DNA of 6,097 nucleotides from Pseudomonadota bacterium. Lineage in GTDB: Bacteria; Pseudomonadota; Alphaproteobacteria; Acetobacterales; Acetobacteraceae. This document shows, one piece after another, positions 6,022 through 6,097 of the stretch. The translations under genes and the position numbers were made by a program. The DNA lies in contig JAKBCB010000240.1 in NCBI GenBank assembly GCA_021808185.1, positions 1-6,097 on the forward strand, written 5' to 3'. Positions within the stretch are counted from its first letter, which is position 1. Every line of letters starts with the position of its first letter. The notes under the pieces are model-generated. The model saw only the letters and a list, made by a program, of their open reading frames with translations, searched no databases and was not told where the DNA came from.

Positions 6022-6097
6022 TGCCCGCCGGGGGACTCGAACCCCCACGACCGCTGGTCTGCGGATTTTAAGTCCGCTGCGTCTACCGTTCCGCCAG
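6022..6097 (-). tRNA. tRNA-Leu (anticodon UAA), 5' end cut by window edge
   Basis: Reads the UUA leucine codon. The visible 76 bases lack only the first six bases of the acceptor stem; the full gene would be 82 bases. The D arm contains GCGGAACGGTAGACGC. The anticodon stem GCGGA/TCCGC encloses CTTAAAA with anticodon TAA. A class II variable arm GACC-AGC-GGTC follows, then the T arm GGGGG-TTCGAGT-CCCCC. The 3' acceptor strand is GGCGGGC with discriminator A at 6022. The next bases are GACC, so CCA is not encoded, unlike the neighbouring tRNA-Ser. Confidence 0.95.

Noticed and set aside
5797..6048. An 83-residue minus-strand open frame across the tRNA spacer and similar short frames at 5598-5910
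   Set aside because: They run through tRNA genes, where the translated pieces are by-products of tRNA sequence rather than protein.

Overview
The window is GC-rich DNA, about 75% G+C in sampled stretches, with every recognisable gene on the minus strand, so it reads from right to left. The box pathway genes, a photolyase of the iron-sulfur bacterial type, DUF2256 and a TTGAC/TAGAA-style tRNA promoter suggest an alphaproteobacterium, perhaps of the Rhodospirillales or Acetobacterales. That placement is an inference from gene content and style; no phylogenetic marker allows better.

Right part (about 5743-6097): two tRNA genes, tRNA-Leu(UAA), cut by the window edge, and tRNA-Ser(GCU), separated by a 186-base spacer. 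The spacer holds a good sigma-70-type promoter for tRNA-Ser.

Middle part (3935-5622): a two-gene unit overlapping by four bases (ATGA). The first gene encodes a 56-residue DUF2256 protein with four cysteines. The second encodes a 506-residue FeS-BCP/PhrB-type photolyase. All four cluster cysteines and several active-site and electron-transfer residues fall at the positions I recall for Agrobacterium PhrB. This is a light-driven DNA repair module, probably for (6-4) photoproducts.

Left part (1-3756): three genes for aerobic benzoate breakdown through CoA thioesters (the box pathway). They are benzoate-CoA ligase (bclA), an alpha/beta hydrolase whose ATG shares a base with the ligase stop (TGATG), and, 54 bases on, benzoyl-CoA-dihydrodiol lyase (boxC), which runs off the left edge. 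The ligase makes benzoyl-CoA. BoxA and BoxB, not in this window and probably beyond the left edge if the cluster is complete, would epoxidise it; BoxC then opens the ring product. The hydrolase is probably an accessory enzyme for a pathway intermediate or a dead-end thioester or lactone.

The 178-base gap between the repair unit and the box unit contains a 7-bp inverted repeat just after the photolyase stop and two TGCA half-sites, which may be control elements. I see no insertion sequence, CRISPR array or phage gene. The least understood element is the small DUF2256 protein translationally coupled to the photolyase.
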